A stretch of DNA of 64,000 nt from Corydoras sp. C115 (Eukaryota > Chordata > Actinopteri > Siluriformes > Callichthyidae). Numbering within the stretch: position 1 is the stretch's first letter; each line of letters starts with the position of its first letter. The stretch is taken from the NCBI GenBank assembly GCA_019802505.1, contig JAFMOC010000002.1:4758501-4822500 (forward strand). The letters are read 5' to 3'. The notes under the pieces were generated by a model. It was given only the letters and a program-made list of their open reading frames with translations. It ran no database searches and was not told the DNA's origin. Of the stretch, positions 1 through 12,600 are shown piece after piece. Made by a program: the position numbers and the translations under genes.

Positions 1-182
1 TAAACATCACTATATAAGTTCTACAAATGTAAATTGTAATGAAAAATAATGAAGAGTACACTTTAGTACATTTTAACTTGAACAAGTTTTCCCTGTGTTG
101 GTCAATAGTACTTTTACTAGGACCAAGTTAAAATACAAAGCCATCAGCTCCACAACTGCTACACACGAGGTAATCAGATTGT

Positions 183-228
<46 letters not shown>

Positions 229-2200
229 ATCACAACCTGATACAAAATGCCAAAATCAGTGCTCATCAAACTCGCTTCTAGGACTATTAAAATAATAATA
301 AACTGATCAGGAATGTAATTATACATTTAACAATTGATACATGCTGAATATAGTTTTATCGGATTAATTTATATGATTGGGATTAATTTATTCTGCTTTA
401 GACTCCAAAAGATGATGTAGCTGGACATTTAAAAATAAAAGAAAAATACTGTCATCTGGATTTACAGTGCATTTGCACAAGGTGCATGAGTAAAGACTGT
501 CATGAATAAACCACCTTCACGCCATGCTAACTGTTTGAGTTGGATCAGACAGAAAGTCAATGCTTTGAATGCCAGTTAAGCGTAGCTGCCAGGCCAGTGA
601 GCACAGTGTTCATGCCTCATATTATACTTACAATGTGTTTGTGCAGTTTTTCCATCTTACTCATAGAAAACAATTTCAAGTGCTTTGCAGTCAGTGGAAT
701 ATCTTTAAGATAATGAGGCGTGAAATTGTCTCAGTTTTATTTACTGACCCATAACTTCTACAATTCTTTATGTCTGTAATGAACAGCAAGCCAAAAGCCG
801 AGAGGGGGAGAAAAATGAAAGTGTACACTCAATCAGTGGCACATAGTTCTGATTTATGACTAGGACATAGCACAGTGTTCTTTTCACATGATCATGATGT
901 GTACTATACTGCAATGAAGCACTTATAGAACTGATTACGCTCTGCTTTAAAACATTTATTGTAATTCTTTAAGTACTGACAGCACTATTATAAACTAAAG
1001 ACATGACCGTATGTTACCTCAAGCATATAATCATGTCAAAGCCTTGAAATGAATCTCCCAGCACAGGCCTGGTTACGATCAACCTCTTGCATTATCCATT
1101 TATTATCTCAGGCACCAGATTCAGAGGGATGAATATATGGCTGTTTTTCCATGAGCTCATGGTCACTGTGATGGTGTTCACGGTTCAGCTCTCTGACACC
1201 AGTCCACATCAGTCACAACAGCAAACAAACACATGCCGTATTCTTCACACATGACTAACAAGAAGCACACTGGCAAGCTGTCCTGTGATGTCAGCTAGAT
1301 CAGATTGACAGGAGAATGGAACAAGATTGCATTTACCACAGTTTGTCTGAGATAAAGCAGCTACCGTTTCAAAACTGAAATCAAAGTGTATGTGTATATA
1401 TATAGATAGATAGATAGATGGATAGATAGATAGATAGTACAAGCCACATGGTTCGGTACATGCTTTCTCATGTACAACAGTACAGAATTAGCAAAGACCA
1501 AAACAAACAAGGCAGAACAAAAAAAGTGAGACAAGCTCTACACCTGAGCAGAGTTGCACCTCAGCTGTAAACACCTCTAAGCATGTCATGTCAGTGTAGC
1601 TCAATTTAGTGGCGGAACATGGACCACGAGTGTTGTTCAAATTAACTGTTGTGTAAGCATTTTGGGTTCCTGTGATTTACAGCAGCACTGGACAGTGCGG
1701 GTCTAACATATATGGTTTGCGGTGTTGTGCAGCGGTTGTGGGGTACATTTTTGGAAACATATGAAATGTGCTAAAGCATATTGGGCAGAATCATCCACAT
1801 CAATTACCAGAGCTCATAAACCCCTGCAACTTTTTACACTAACTAAAAGTTTGTGTTATTAATTATAAATGTGTTATTAACGTGAGTTAACGTGTTTAAG
1901 CTTAATCTGCCACTACTGAGATGTGAAATCAGACAGGATCAAATCCATTACTGAAGCATGGAACATGCAAAGTGCTACCTAGACTTTGGAAACAGACTCA
2001 AACACAGCTCAGTGTATTTCCCACGCTTGGTTTTATTCACAACATGCAAAACAAAAGATTGGTCTCAAACGATTGGTCTGTTAAAACTGGAGTGAACTTT
2101 AAGGGTCCAAAATCTACTAAAGCATTACTGCAAATAAAAGTTATAATTAACAGATTCGCTCACCTGCCTTGACAGACATATGACCTGAGATAAAGCAGCT
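1..2200. other. Intergenic, no gene seen
   Basis: AT-rich sequence without a supported exon on either strand. It holds a poly(A) run at about 187-226 and a GATA-type tetranucleotide tract at about 1402-1437. An exact 23-bp direct repeat starts at 1347 and again at 2185. Short open frames here match no family I recognise. Confidence 0.7.
1402..1437. repeat. (GATA)n microsatellite
   Basis: Tandem tagatagatag units with one gatg interruption, preceded by a short (TA)n stretch. Confidence 0.9.
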
Positions 2201-2208
2201 ACCGTTTA

Positions 2209-2211
<3 letters not shown>

Positions 2212-2289
<78 letters not shown>
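2212..2289. repeat. (TA)n microsatellite
   Basis: About 39 uninterrupted TA units directly abutting the tail of the SINE that follows. Many fish SINE copies here sit in or next to (TA)n tracts. Confidence 0.95.
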
Positions 2290-2291
<2 letters not shown>

Positions 2292-2635
2292 TATTCATAT
2301 TCATTCATTCATTCATACATTCATCTTCCGCTTTATCCTATATTAGGGTCGCGGGGGGGTTCCCCATGCCCATCCAGGGGAGAACGTTTCGGGCGCTGGG
2401 CAGATACACCCAGGACAGGGTGCCAATCTATGCTGGGCACACACTCTACATGGGGCAATTTGGAGAATTCAATTGACCTTGATCCATGTTTTTGGACTGT
2501 GGGAGGAAACCGGAGAACCCGGAGGAAACCCATGAAGACACGGGGAGAACATGGAAACTCCACCCAGATCAGGATTCGAACCAGGAATCCCTAGCGCTGA
2601 GAGGCGAACGTGCTAACCACTAAGCCACTGCGCCG

Positions 2636-2637
<2 letters not shown>
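2290..2637 (-). mobile_element. tRNA-headed SINE, full length
   Basis: Reading the minus strand from 2637, the head carries a pol III A box (TGGCTTAGTGGTTAGC) and a B box of the GGTTCGAATCC type, here with one change. A conserved body follows and the copy ends in a (CATT)n-type tail at 2290-2330. This is the reference architecture for at least ten further copies in the window. The family is one of the widespread teleost SINEs; I do not assign a database name. Confidence 0.85.
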
Positions 2638-2640
<3 letters not shown>

Positions 2641-2717
<77 letters not shown>

Positions 2718-2757
2718 TTCATTCATCTTCCGCTTTATCCTATATTAGGGTCGTTGT
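2641..2757. repeat. (TA)n tract plus truncated SINE 3' end
   Basis: A second long (TA)n run (2641-2713) is followed at 2714-2757 by the tail and first about 30 body bases of the same SINE. The arrangement (TA)n-SINE tail is therefore repeated twice in a row (2212-2330 and 2641-2757), which suggests local duplication or template switching at the TA tract. Confidence 0.8.
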
Positions 2758-2836
2758 TATCTTTATATATATGTATTTTGTGTGTGTGTATACATTGTGT
2801 GTGTGTATGTATACATGTATATACATATATTTAGTA

Positions 2837-2867
<31 letters not shown>

Positions 2868-3856
2868 TTGTGTATATACACTGTGTCTTTTAGCATGAAA
2901 ATAAAGGAGAGTCTTCAGTGCCGTAGAAAAAGAGATCAAGACATAAAACCAACCCAGAAGTCCATGCAAGTTTGATGCTAATGCTAATACCACAGATCAA
3001 TTCTCTGGTTACAATCACAGCCACTCTCGACGTGTAGTGTATCCCTCTGCTTACTAACTCAGCCTCTTTAACTCAGTGTTCAATAACTTATTACACATTT
3101 TAGCAAAGTGTAGTGGCTGACAGTTATAATAATGTAACTTGTACTTATAGACTTATATACACCTGCACTGTTCTATGAAATGTAATATTGCCAAAGTGCT
3201 GCAGTAACCTTAGAAGGAAGTCCAGCTATCAGATGCATGGTGCTGAAGTGGAAGAATTACCATCATCTACCCAGCGCTTGATTTTATTACGCCTTCTCTT
3301 GTTACGCCATCACCCACAGAGTTAAAGATTATTCTGATAAAAACCATCTAACCAAGCAGTGTATCAGCCCTCTTATAAAACCTCAAGTTTTCTCATGGCT
3401 AATAGCTTTGGAAGATCATAATCCAGCTAAAATTCATCTTCACAGTTCTACACTTTTGATGCTCTTAAAAACTGTGACTCCTAAGAAATGACAGCTTCCA
3501 AATTACACAACAATGGTAAGCTATATTTTAGTCACTCTCAAACCTTCTTGCCACAGCTCGCATTGATGTGCCATCCTGGATGAGGTGCACTACCTGAGCC
3601 ACTTGGGTGGGTTGTAGAGTCTCTCTCATGCTACCACAAGTGTGAAAGCACCACCAACATTCAAAAGTGACCAAAACATCAGCCAAAAAGCACCGGTACT
3701 GAGAAGTGATCTGTGATCTACCTGCAGAACCAATCCTTGATTGAGTGTGTCTTGCTAACTGGCAATAATCTCCACCTGTTGTCTATTCCATTTGCACAAC
3801 TTGGAGTTATATTGTCTTGTTTAAGTGTTCCCTTTATTTTTTGAGCAGTGTGTGTA

Positions 3857-3928
<72 letters not shown>

Positions 3929-4865
3929 TATACATATATATACATATATATATACACACACACACACACACATACCACACCCTTTATCCAGAGAACTAGT
4001 TATTTTATCCTGTTGGATAACAATTCTATCTCTGCAGTATGTTTGGGTCTAATGGTGTTGGAATAGAAATTGGTGTTGATGCAATGACAATTTTTTTGAA
4101 GGTCTAAGCTATAATAGATTTTCCTGCAATCATTTTCTCAAGCATCCTTGTGACAACATGGAATTTGAAAATAAATCTGCAATTACTTGTCAAGTCTTAC
4201 CCACCAGGCTTACAACTCTTATGTTAAGTTCACCTTAATTTCATCATTAAAATCTTAAATTTCTGCTCAGTCACACTAAAATAACATATAAAACTTGTTC
4301 AACCACAGGCTAAAAATACCAGACTTCAGGCATAAACCCAAATAAGGGTAAGATCACAGATCAGATTCCTCCCAAGTGCAAGGTGATATCTGCTTCCTCT
4401 TCAGTGATATAAATAACCTTTAATAGTAAAAAAAAATAACAGCAAGAAAAATAAACAAATAATTTAAGTACATAAAAAAAATCTAACTTGCAGTTTTCTC
4501 ATCTTACAGTTTTTGACTCAATATAGATCAGATTGCTGACTAGTGATCATAATTTACATACAGTAAAAGAAAGCTTTAATCAAACCCAGATGATAAAGTA
4601 AAGTTTATCAATTAAGCAATTTTAAAGACGCCCAAAAATAGAATAATTGTGTTATTGCAATGCACTGTTGTGCATAAGTATGCTAAGATTCTAATTAACA
4701 CAAATCATTGCAGCTGAAAGACTGACATAATAATTATTTACCTGGTCAGAATAGCTGCTTTATTAACTTCCCAATTCTGTTTCTATTTGTGTTCAATAAA
4801 AAAAAAAATGGCACAACTAACATTATGTTTATTAAAAAGATAATTGCAAGCTTGTAATGTTTATA
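2758..4865. other. Intergenic, no gene seen
   Basis: No supported exon. It contains mixed (TG)n/(TA)n tracts at 2775-2870 and a compound (TG)n(TA)n(CA)n tract at 3848-3972. Confidence 0.7.
3848..3972. repeat. Compound TG/TA/CA microsatellite
   Basis: A short TG run, a long TA run interrupted by TACA units, then a CA run. Open frames across it are translation artefacts of dinucleotides (YIYIYI, THTHTH). Confidence 0.95.
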
Positions 4866-5225
4866 CAGTCAATATCCACTTATTTTGGACAACAGTATGT
4901 AGTCACACATCTTAATTACTTAATATTTCTTTCAGTTCAGTTGCCCCAAGTGTATGAAATCAAGCACTAAGCCATTCATTTTGGGCAGGTGTTTTTTTTA
5001 CACAGTTTGGAGTTAAAGAATAACAGAGACCTAATTGCAACCCAATTGTGGAACACCTGTGGAGTGAAATACAATCCAACATTAGTGTCTGACCTCACAA
5101 ATGCTGTTCTGTATAAATGAGCAAAAATCCCCACATGTGCACTCTAAAATCTTATAAAAAAATTCCCGAAAAGTAGAAGCTCTTATAGTTACAGTGGTTG
5201 GACTAAATGGAAAATTATAATGGAT
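4866..5225 (+). mobile_element. Degenerate Tc1/mariner relic, internally deleted
   Basis: The left part (about 4940-4995) resembles the 5' leader and the right part (about 5085-5215) resembles the transposase C-terminal coding region of a very common fish Tc1-like family. In that family the corresponding stretch reads as a DLTNALL-like segment. The central transposase, including the catalytic DDE region, is missing, so this is a dead copy. The assignment rests on recognising the family consensus by eye. Confidence 0.55.
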
Positions 5226-8200
5226 GAAAAAGCTGGATCAACATAGAATGAGATTTTATCAATGTGTGAATTTCCGAATTATTTATTCTACATAGAGTAC
5301 TTGAGGAGGATTTAGCAGTTAAGGCAGGTGAAAGAAACGTGTTTTGCTTATATCCTACCAACATTGATTGTTAATGATCCCACTGATGGTTTTCTTGCAG
5401 CTCTTCCTATTTAAGGATCCTGCTACAGATGGTATATATATGGATTAGCACCACTGCCGATAATACATGTAGCAAAATATTTTAGATTGAACTAAAATAA
5501 AAATAAAGAAACACAACTTATGAACATATTTTAGTAATACTTCATTTATTCAGCGAAAAATAATGACAAACAGTGCAATGAAGATTTTTCTCTTTGTCTT
5601 TTTGAGTACTTTTGTGTATTTTATATATTTAGTATTTTGCATATTTTTATACATTTCTCCTGATAATAAGTACATCTTTGTTTTTTTATGTTGTTACCAG
5701 TTTTAAACTTTCTGGGATTAGTATATTATTTTGGTTATCTGTCATTTTTACTCTACCAAATTCAATTACTGTTTATTTCTAAAGTGCAGCAAACAACAAA
5801 ATTGTGAAGTTATAGTAAAGTTAGCAACTAAACACTTCACACTAATATGGAGGTGCACAGCATCCAAGAAATTACTGGTGGAAATGCTTGTGATTGTTGA
5901 TTACTTTTTTATTGACCGTTTATGTAATTAATTTTACATTTTAGTTCTTTTTAGTTTCCATACACTCAGTCATTGTTTGTGTTTATATTTACTCTAAGCT
6001 GCTCAATATTAAACCATTTTTTTTCACCCTAAGAAAGTCATGAATGGGCCAAATTTGACAGAAATTCATACCAATGCGAAAGCAACACTGAAGGTAATTG
6101 TATTAAAAAAATAATAATTCATGTGAATTTTTTTTTATTTCCATTGTTGTAGTTGTTTTGTTTGTAGTTGTATGTTGCAATTGCCAATTTTTATAATTTT
6201 CAAAATATAAGTCAAACACGAACAAGCTTGCAAAAGGCCATGGCCACCCAAGAAAGTTTGCATGGTCCAAATGCAGTATGTGGATCTCAGACAAATGAAA
6301 AATAAGATACATTTTAGAAATCAATGTCTGCAACACATTTCAAATTGTGACAAAAGTGAAATTAGAAAAAACACTGATTAAAAAAAAAAAAAAAACTTCC
6401 AAGAAACCACCACTGAGAGCTTTTATATACTATCGTTTCATAAAAATGTCATGTTTCTGTGATTAACATAAGCCATATAGGTTAGAGAGTACTTAAAAAT
6501 GCTGTCACAAAAATTAATAGACAAATCCAAATTTAGGTACAAAAATGCTAGTGAGTTTCACAGGTTCCAAATCCTTTGATATGAAAGACAATGAAAATGT
6601 TCTAGAGTCAGTCAAGCCCAATTTTTTGTTTTCTGGAAAAAACAGCATCTGTGAGGTGGGTCATATCTGTATGTATGTAAAGGTATAGTGCCTATACCTG
6701 AATTTTAGAGAAAAATGCTGTCAAGATGCAAAAATGTAATCATAGCACATTCAATTTCCAAACATGCAAAAAGTATATTAAAAAAAGAATATTAAATTTA
6801 TTATCATCACATTTTTGTGTCTTTTTTTTTTTTTACCTGTTAAAGCTTTTCTTGACATATTACATGTTTTAATTGCATTTTTATAAACAATACAATAATA
6901 CAATGACTTTTTTTGATAATACTACTGTTTTACCATGTAAATGTAGAATTTGGTATCCAAATGCACTTTTTTACATGAAACTTTGTAGGAAACTTTCTTG
7001 CTCACTCGGTAATATAAAAAATGCTAAATATCTACAATTATATATAGCTCAATGTAATGAAATGCAGTAATTAAGAACTGGAACAGATTTCAGCTAAATT
7101 AAAAGCAAACTGTCTCATTCTGAAGTTTGGACATACATGCTTCAATAAGCTAACACACACATATTTCTCAAAAGATTGACTATATAACTACATTTGCAGC
7201 TTGTACACAGCCATGCAGAACTACATCGATGACTGGTAATAGAAGGTTTTGATTACAAAACACTCCAAGTGTCTCATTATTAGAAGGACTTCAATTATTG
7301 AGCACTTGATTTCATCATCAATCATTTGAACAATGATTTGTTTTATTGGTTTCTATACAATATTTATTTTTTTTTACACTAAATTTAAGGACTTATATGA
7401 AAATTTAGAACTGGATCATTACATAAAGTTAAACTCCAGTACATGTGGAACATTGCAGTGTATTGTTTCTGCATTTTCGGTTTTCAGACTTTTACTGTTT
7501 ATCAGAATTACATTTCATGGTAAGTGAACCTAGTACTTGCTGAGAATCTTTTCTGCTTACCATAGACGTTGCACACATTTCATGCAAGACATAACAGAGT
7601 AAGAGTCCAGGAAATAAAGAACAAATTTTCATATTTTTGTTTGATTAAAGTGTGATTTTCAATGACAAACTTAATTTATGTATTTAAAGAAAAAAGAAAA
7701 AAAAAAAACACCACCACCATATGAGAGGCAATTTTAGTACTATAACTATTAGCTTTATGCAAGCCAATGTCGCTGTACACAAAATTTAGATCATTTGACT
7801 GGAAGCTTTAAAACAAATCAGCATGGTTTGCCAGTCAAGTTTATAGCTTGCAGTGACAAGCCCTACAAGTTGACCTGTATTTATGCTACACTGTTTAACT
7901 TAAGCGGACAGAAAGTGTTTTTTTTTTTTTTAATGTTTTTGTGGTCATCCTTGGAATGGAGACAAACCATAAAGTGATACGCCCACAATGTTGACTTATA
8001 ACAGATGACCCAACAAGTTACAATGTAAGCAAAGCCTAAAGTCCAAAAAGTAAGCCAAGACGAGAATGAAACTAATGAACTAAAAAATCTTTAAGAGGAC
8101 GAAGACTCGGTTTGTCCAAATTAAATTACAAAAGTTTTTGGTTTTATTCATATAGTTTCAAAGCATGATCATTTAGGTAAAAGACTGGTGAGCTACCATA

Positions 8201-8235
8201 TTTCATTTAGTTATTTACAGTAGTCTGGTTAAAAA
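5226..8235. other. Intergenic, no gene seen
   Basis: AT-rich unique-looking sequence with short homopolymers. No splice-bounded exon, RNA gene or recognisable repeat was found. Confidence 0.65.
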
Positions 8236-8239
8236 GGAC

Positions 8240-9125
8240 AGTTGTTTTCACAATAACAGTGAATGAGATTTAGGGCAAGTAGTGTGAGCAGCTGCTATCA
8301 CAAGAGAGTAGAACAGGAGCTGGAAGTGCTGTCCAGATCAAATTGGACTATTCATCATGCTGTGTGGGTACTAACAGTTTGTCACCCTACTCTGCTGTCT
8401 CTCCATCATTATCACACCCCCTACGGAGGTCAAGGCAGCTTGTCGTTTAATTCTGCTGACAGCTTCTCGTCAGCCTCAAAGTGTGTGCTACCAGGAAAAT
8501 GACACACTTGTTCATATAGCTCACCTCTCGCAATAGCTCTGACTTATCCTTTCTTCTTAAATGGCCCCAAACTAGCTGGCATTAGGCATTCATCAGATTT
8601 AAATGCCTTTGTTGGTGTTATGCTGCAGTCCTAGATGGAGTGTAGGCAAGCAGGATGGCTTTTTGGCTGAGGTAATCAGTCTCAGAAGGTGAGCAGGCTG
8701 TTATTCTTGCCTCAGGGCTAAACAGAAAATAATCTTGTGATCTCTTTCTCCTGGTGTGCCTCTTGTTTGCTCTGTCAGCTGTATTTTGGGCATTTGTTTT
8801 CATCCCTGACACTAACTGGGCTTCCCAAAGAACAGGAAATCAAAAGAATTTATCCTACCGAACTTCTTCACTTTACAAGTGCATCCAAGGGCACTGTTAT
8901 CTGTGCTGTTATTTTTGTAAGATACAATAAACTGTATTTGCATGTCTGTTGTACTGACACTTGACAGGGTTGATCATTGCTACTTATATGGCTGTTTAGG
9001 ATTTAATCTATTATTGGTCAACTTGTGCCCTCAGGCATTGAGCCACAGTGGGCAAACTTTTCCTCCAGCCTCTGGACATTGCATTTAAGCAGAATGCCTG
9101 CCACAGACATGTAGGTGCCACTATC
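8240..9125. other. Candidate conserved noncoding block
   Basis: This stretch is visibly less AT-biased than its flanks, lacks microsatellites and known repeats, and has no open frame supported by splice sites. Such islands in teleost gene deserts are often enhancers. This is inference from composition only. Confidence 0.25.
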
Positions 9126-9173
9126 TACACTAATGAGACATCAGGGAATCCATTCCGAAAGTGACATCTGCCT

Positions 9174-9174
<1 letters not shown>

Positions 9175-9219
<45 letters not shown>
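9175..9219. repeat. (GA)n microsatellite
   Basis: An uninterrupted AG run followed by about 180 bases of imperfect GA-rich sequence on this strand. The serine/leucine-rich minus-strand frame here is an artefact. Confidence 0.95.
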
Positions 9220-9223
<4 letters not shown>

Positions 9224-9229
9224 GTGAGA

Positions 9230-11130
9230 AAGTGAGATTAAGGGAGAGAGAGTGAGACAAAGAAATAGAATAAATAGGCAACAGACAGAGGGATTAATAA
9301 AGACAAATAGAGAGCAAAAGACAAATATGCAGTCAGAAAGAAAATGACTGAGACAGAGAGGGGGGAAAAGAAAGCAAGAAAGAGACAAGACTGAATGAGT
9401 AAACGATAAATGACATTAGTTGTGGTCCTTTACACACCAAGTGTTTGTATTTCATGAATCAACATTTAGACTATTATTACCCGTTTTCCTGGTCAAACAA
9501 TAAAATTTCATACCAAGAGCAAGTCATGTCTTGGTAGCATGATAACTATCTAAACACTACTAAATGTTTATGAGTCCACCCTTAGGGGAATATAACAATA
9601 TTGTATATGACAAGTTTGCAAAAAGGTGATCACTGGTTCCCAAAAACAACATTGCTTTCCACCTGCAGTTTGCTAAGAATCCAATAGACAAGCAAGTTGT
9701 TCTTAACCCCAGATCACAGTGAATATGCATTAGGATAAGAAAGTTTAAGCAAGGGAATATGATCTGGTCAACATAGAATTGTTGCTAAATTAGTAAATGC
9801 AAGTTAAAAAAACACCTTAGAACATTTTGTATGCAATTGGATCTATAACTGTCAATTTGATTACATTAAATTAATAACAAGCAAACAATGATCTGATAAA
9901 TGTTTCCAGTTTAGATGACCTACAAATCTTAGTTTGGTGGAAAAAAATGAGAGAACCCGAAAGAAGTCTGCACAGACATACAGAAGAACATAAACAACGC
10001 TCTTTCCACAGAATTCAGACATTTCCATGCTTTCTTTCTGATTTTTTCTACAAATATTCAAAATTTTGTTTTATGTCATGTGAATGTCATAAGCTGTATT
10101 ATAAAGTCATAAATTCACAGTCGCAGTCATAAATTCACATTTCTGTTATGCACCTTTGTACTTCTCCGTTTTATTTTAATAATATTTCTAATAAATTTAA
10201 AAACAGATTTATATATAATTTATATATAACATAAAAATGTACGTAGATATATGATATATACGAAAATAAGGAGGGAAGGTTAAAATACAATACACAGGTT
10301 AAAGTCCTAGTAAAAGAAAAAAAAAAAAAATAGACACCAGACTTGAATTAACCATACAGTGTCTGGTGCCTCTAACCATCTGCTGAGGCAGGACATTAGA
10401 GAAGGTTTGTGCAAGATGGCCATCAGCCAATAATAACAGTCTGCCAGCAACTTGGACCAGCACTGGAGGTAACAAAATAAAGTGCAGAAAGAACCTAGGT
10501 GATAAGCAGTCATAAGATATTAAAATGTTGATTAGAAAACAAAATAACAAAAAGAAAATAGTAGTAAAAAAAAAAGCAAGCATCCTTAACAGACCTCTTT
10601 AAATCGCTGAGTAAAAGACTAATAACACTGTATAGTTAAGCTGGCCAAAAGACAGGATAAAGCACACATTCTGTTTGTTGTAGAAAGATAGTGACATTTT
10701 TAGGCACCTGCACAAGGTGCTAATGATTCGACATGAAAAAAAAATTGCTTGAGAGATGGCTCCACAGATAGCATGCTTGCCAACGGTTATAAATAAATGC
10801 CACACACAAACAGCTTGTAATTATTGTGAAAACAGATCAGTGTCAGAGTTTCTATTATGTTTATACATTACTCCTGCATTAATTAAAATTATTGGATCTG
10901 TTTCACTCTATATAGCACTGCACAAATGTGTCCTAACAGTAAAATTAGCAAAAACTAACAGTAAATATATGCAATAATAACGTTCACTAACATTCCCTCA
11001 ATTGCCAGCTTCACACCATCACTCTTTTTTACCTTTACCACATTCTTGATGTACACTTCTGTCAGGATTACTTTTACCAAATCTCATGGCACACAAAGAA
11101 TAACAACTCTTCTGCTCTATATTTTATCAG
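9230..11130. other. Intergenic, no gene seen
   Basis: AT-rich sequence without a supported gene. It ends at the TTAAT target duplication of the LTR element. Confidence 0.65.
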
Positions 11131-11135
11131 TTAAT

Positions 11136-11488
11136 TGTCACGCTAGTCTACCTCGGGCAGAAGCGGAAGCGCATCGGACGCGCAAAACCGGCGTATTAAC
11201 GCGCTGAAGGGAGCCAGGCACGCAGGTAGCGAGAACAGATTTATTTAAAGGTGCAGTGCACCAAAAAGCATGAGGTACATAAAAGACTATGTGACATAGA
11301 ACAGACGACCAGCAACAATGACAAAAACCAATGGACATAAATACAAAAAGACACCCGATCACGTGCACAAGACAAACCAATAACAAAACCGAGTTAATTA
11401 ACGAAACTAATGGATCACAGAACGTTAATTAACTAAAAAACGGAACGAAACACAAAACAGGTGACAGGTGCCCTAGGCACCTGTTACA
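11136..11488 (-). repeat. 3' LTR (sense orientation) of the element
   Basis: Partner of the LTR at 13961-14313, preceded on the minus strand by the polypurine-like GGGGCGGGGGTAA. An 82-residue open frame across it is repeated in the other LTR and is a by-product of LTR identity, not a gene. Confidence 0.9.
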
Positions 11489-11502
11489 TTACCCCCGCCC
11501 CA
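11489..11502 (-). promoter_or_regulatory. Putative polypurine tract
   Basis: On the minus strand, GGGGCGGGGGTAA directly precedes the TG of the LTR. That is the position where plus-strand DNA synthesis is primed in LTR elements, and it sets the element's orientation. Confidence 0.55.
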
Positions 11503-11554
11503 GCGGTCGCGCAACGGGGGGACGCGATCAAGAGAACAAAAAAAAAACAGTCCC

Positions 11555-11580
11555 GGGGGGGGGGGGGGGGGGGGGGGGGG
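11555..11580. repeat. Poly(G) run
   Basis: About 26 consecutive G on the plus strand inside the LTR element. It encodes the polyproline stretch of the minus-strand frames and has G-quadruplex potential. Confidence 0.9.
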
Positions 11581-11619
11581 AGTCCTCCGCCCTCCTCGAG
11601 CGGGCTTGAAAGGCACCCT

Positions 11620-12600
11620 CGGGTGGACGCCCTCTGACGCTGAGGCGTACCGAACGCCCTCTGGCTGCAAAGTCCGGAGGACGCCCACGGCGGATCAGAA
11701 ATGGGCCACGCCCTCTGGCTGCGTGGTCCGGTGGACGCCCACGGCGGGCGCGGGGTTGGCCACGTACTCTGGCTGCGTGGCGAGGCGGGCGCCCCCATCG
11801 GACGAGGGGTGGGCCACGCCCTCTGGCAGCGTGGTCCGGTGGACGCCCACATCGGGCGAGGAGATGGCCACGCACTCTGGCTGCGTGGCGAGGCGGGCGC
11901 CCCCTGGCTGCGTGGTCTGGCGGGCGCCCACGTCGGACGAGGAGTGGGCCTTGCCCTCTGGCTGAGTGGTCCGGCGGACGCCCCCTGGCGGTGTGGCGAG
12001 GCGGATGCCCCCTGGCGGCGTGGCGAGCGGCCCCTGCTGCTCGGGCTGGGCGGCGTGCGGCCCCTGGACCTCGGGCTGGGCGGCGTGCGGCCCCTGCTGC
12101 TCGGGCTCGGATGGACGCCCTCTGACGCTGAGGCGTACCGAACGCCCTCTGGCTGCAAAGTCCGGAGGACGCCCAAGACGGATCAGAAATGGGCCACGCC
12201 CTCTGGCTGCGTGGTCCGGTGGACGCCCACGGCGGGCGCGGGGTTGGCCACGTACTCTGGCTGCGTGGCGAGGCGGGCGCCCCCATCGGACGAGGGGTGG
12301 GCCACGCCCTCTGGCAGCGTGGTCCGGTGGACGCCCACATCGGGCGAGGAGATGGCCACGTACTCTGGCTGCGTGGCGAGGCGGGCGCCCCCTGGCTGCG
12401 TGGTCTGGCGGGCGCCCACGTCGGACGAGGAGTGGGCCTTGCCCTCTGGCTGAGTGGTCCGGCGGACGCCCCCTGGCGGTGTGGCGAGGCGGATGCCCCC
12501 TGGCGGCGTGGTGAGCGGCGTGCGGCCCCTGCTGCTCGGGCTGGGCGGCGTGCGGCCCCTGGACCTCGGGCTGGGCGGCGTGCGGCCCCTGCTGCTCGGG
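11620..12600. repeat. Two-copy 488-bp tandem duplication in the LTR element
   Basis: Landmarks recur at a fixed 488-bp offset; for example a tctgacgc motif at 11633 and 12121, and an atgggccac motif at 11701 and 12189. The copies are nearly identical. Because 488 is not a multiple of three, the same peptide (MGVLRTLQPEG...) appears in two different frames. Confidence 0.85.

Noticed and set aside
2208..4066. Long YIYIYI/THTHTH open frames
   Set aside because: Pure translation of TA and CA microsatellites. The same applies to frames at 18080, 21604, 25011, 27440, 38434 and 39044.
8263..8964. Coding exons in the less AT-rich block
   Set aside because: Frames are short, no acceptor/donor pairs keep phase, and no family motif appears. 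A noncoding element is more likely.
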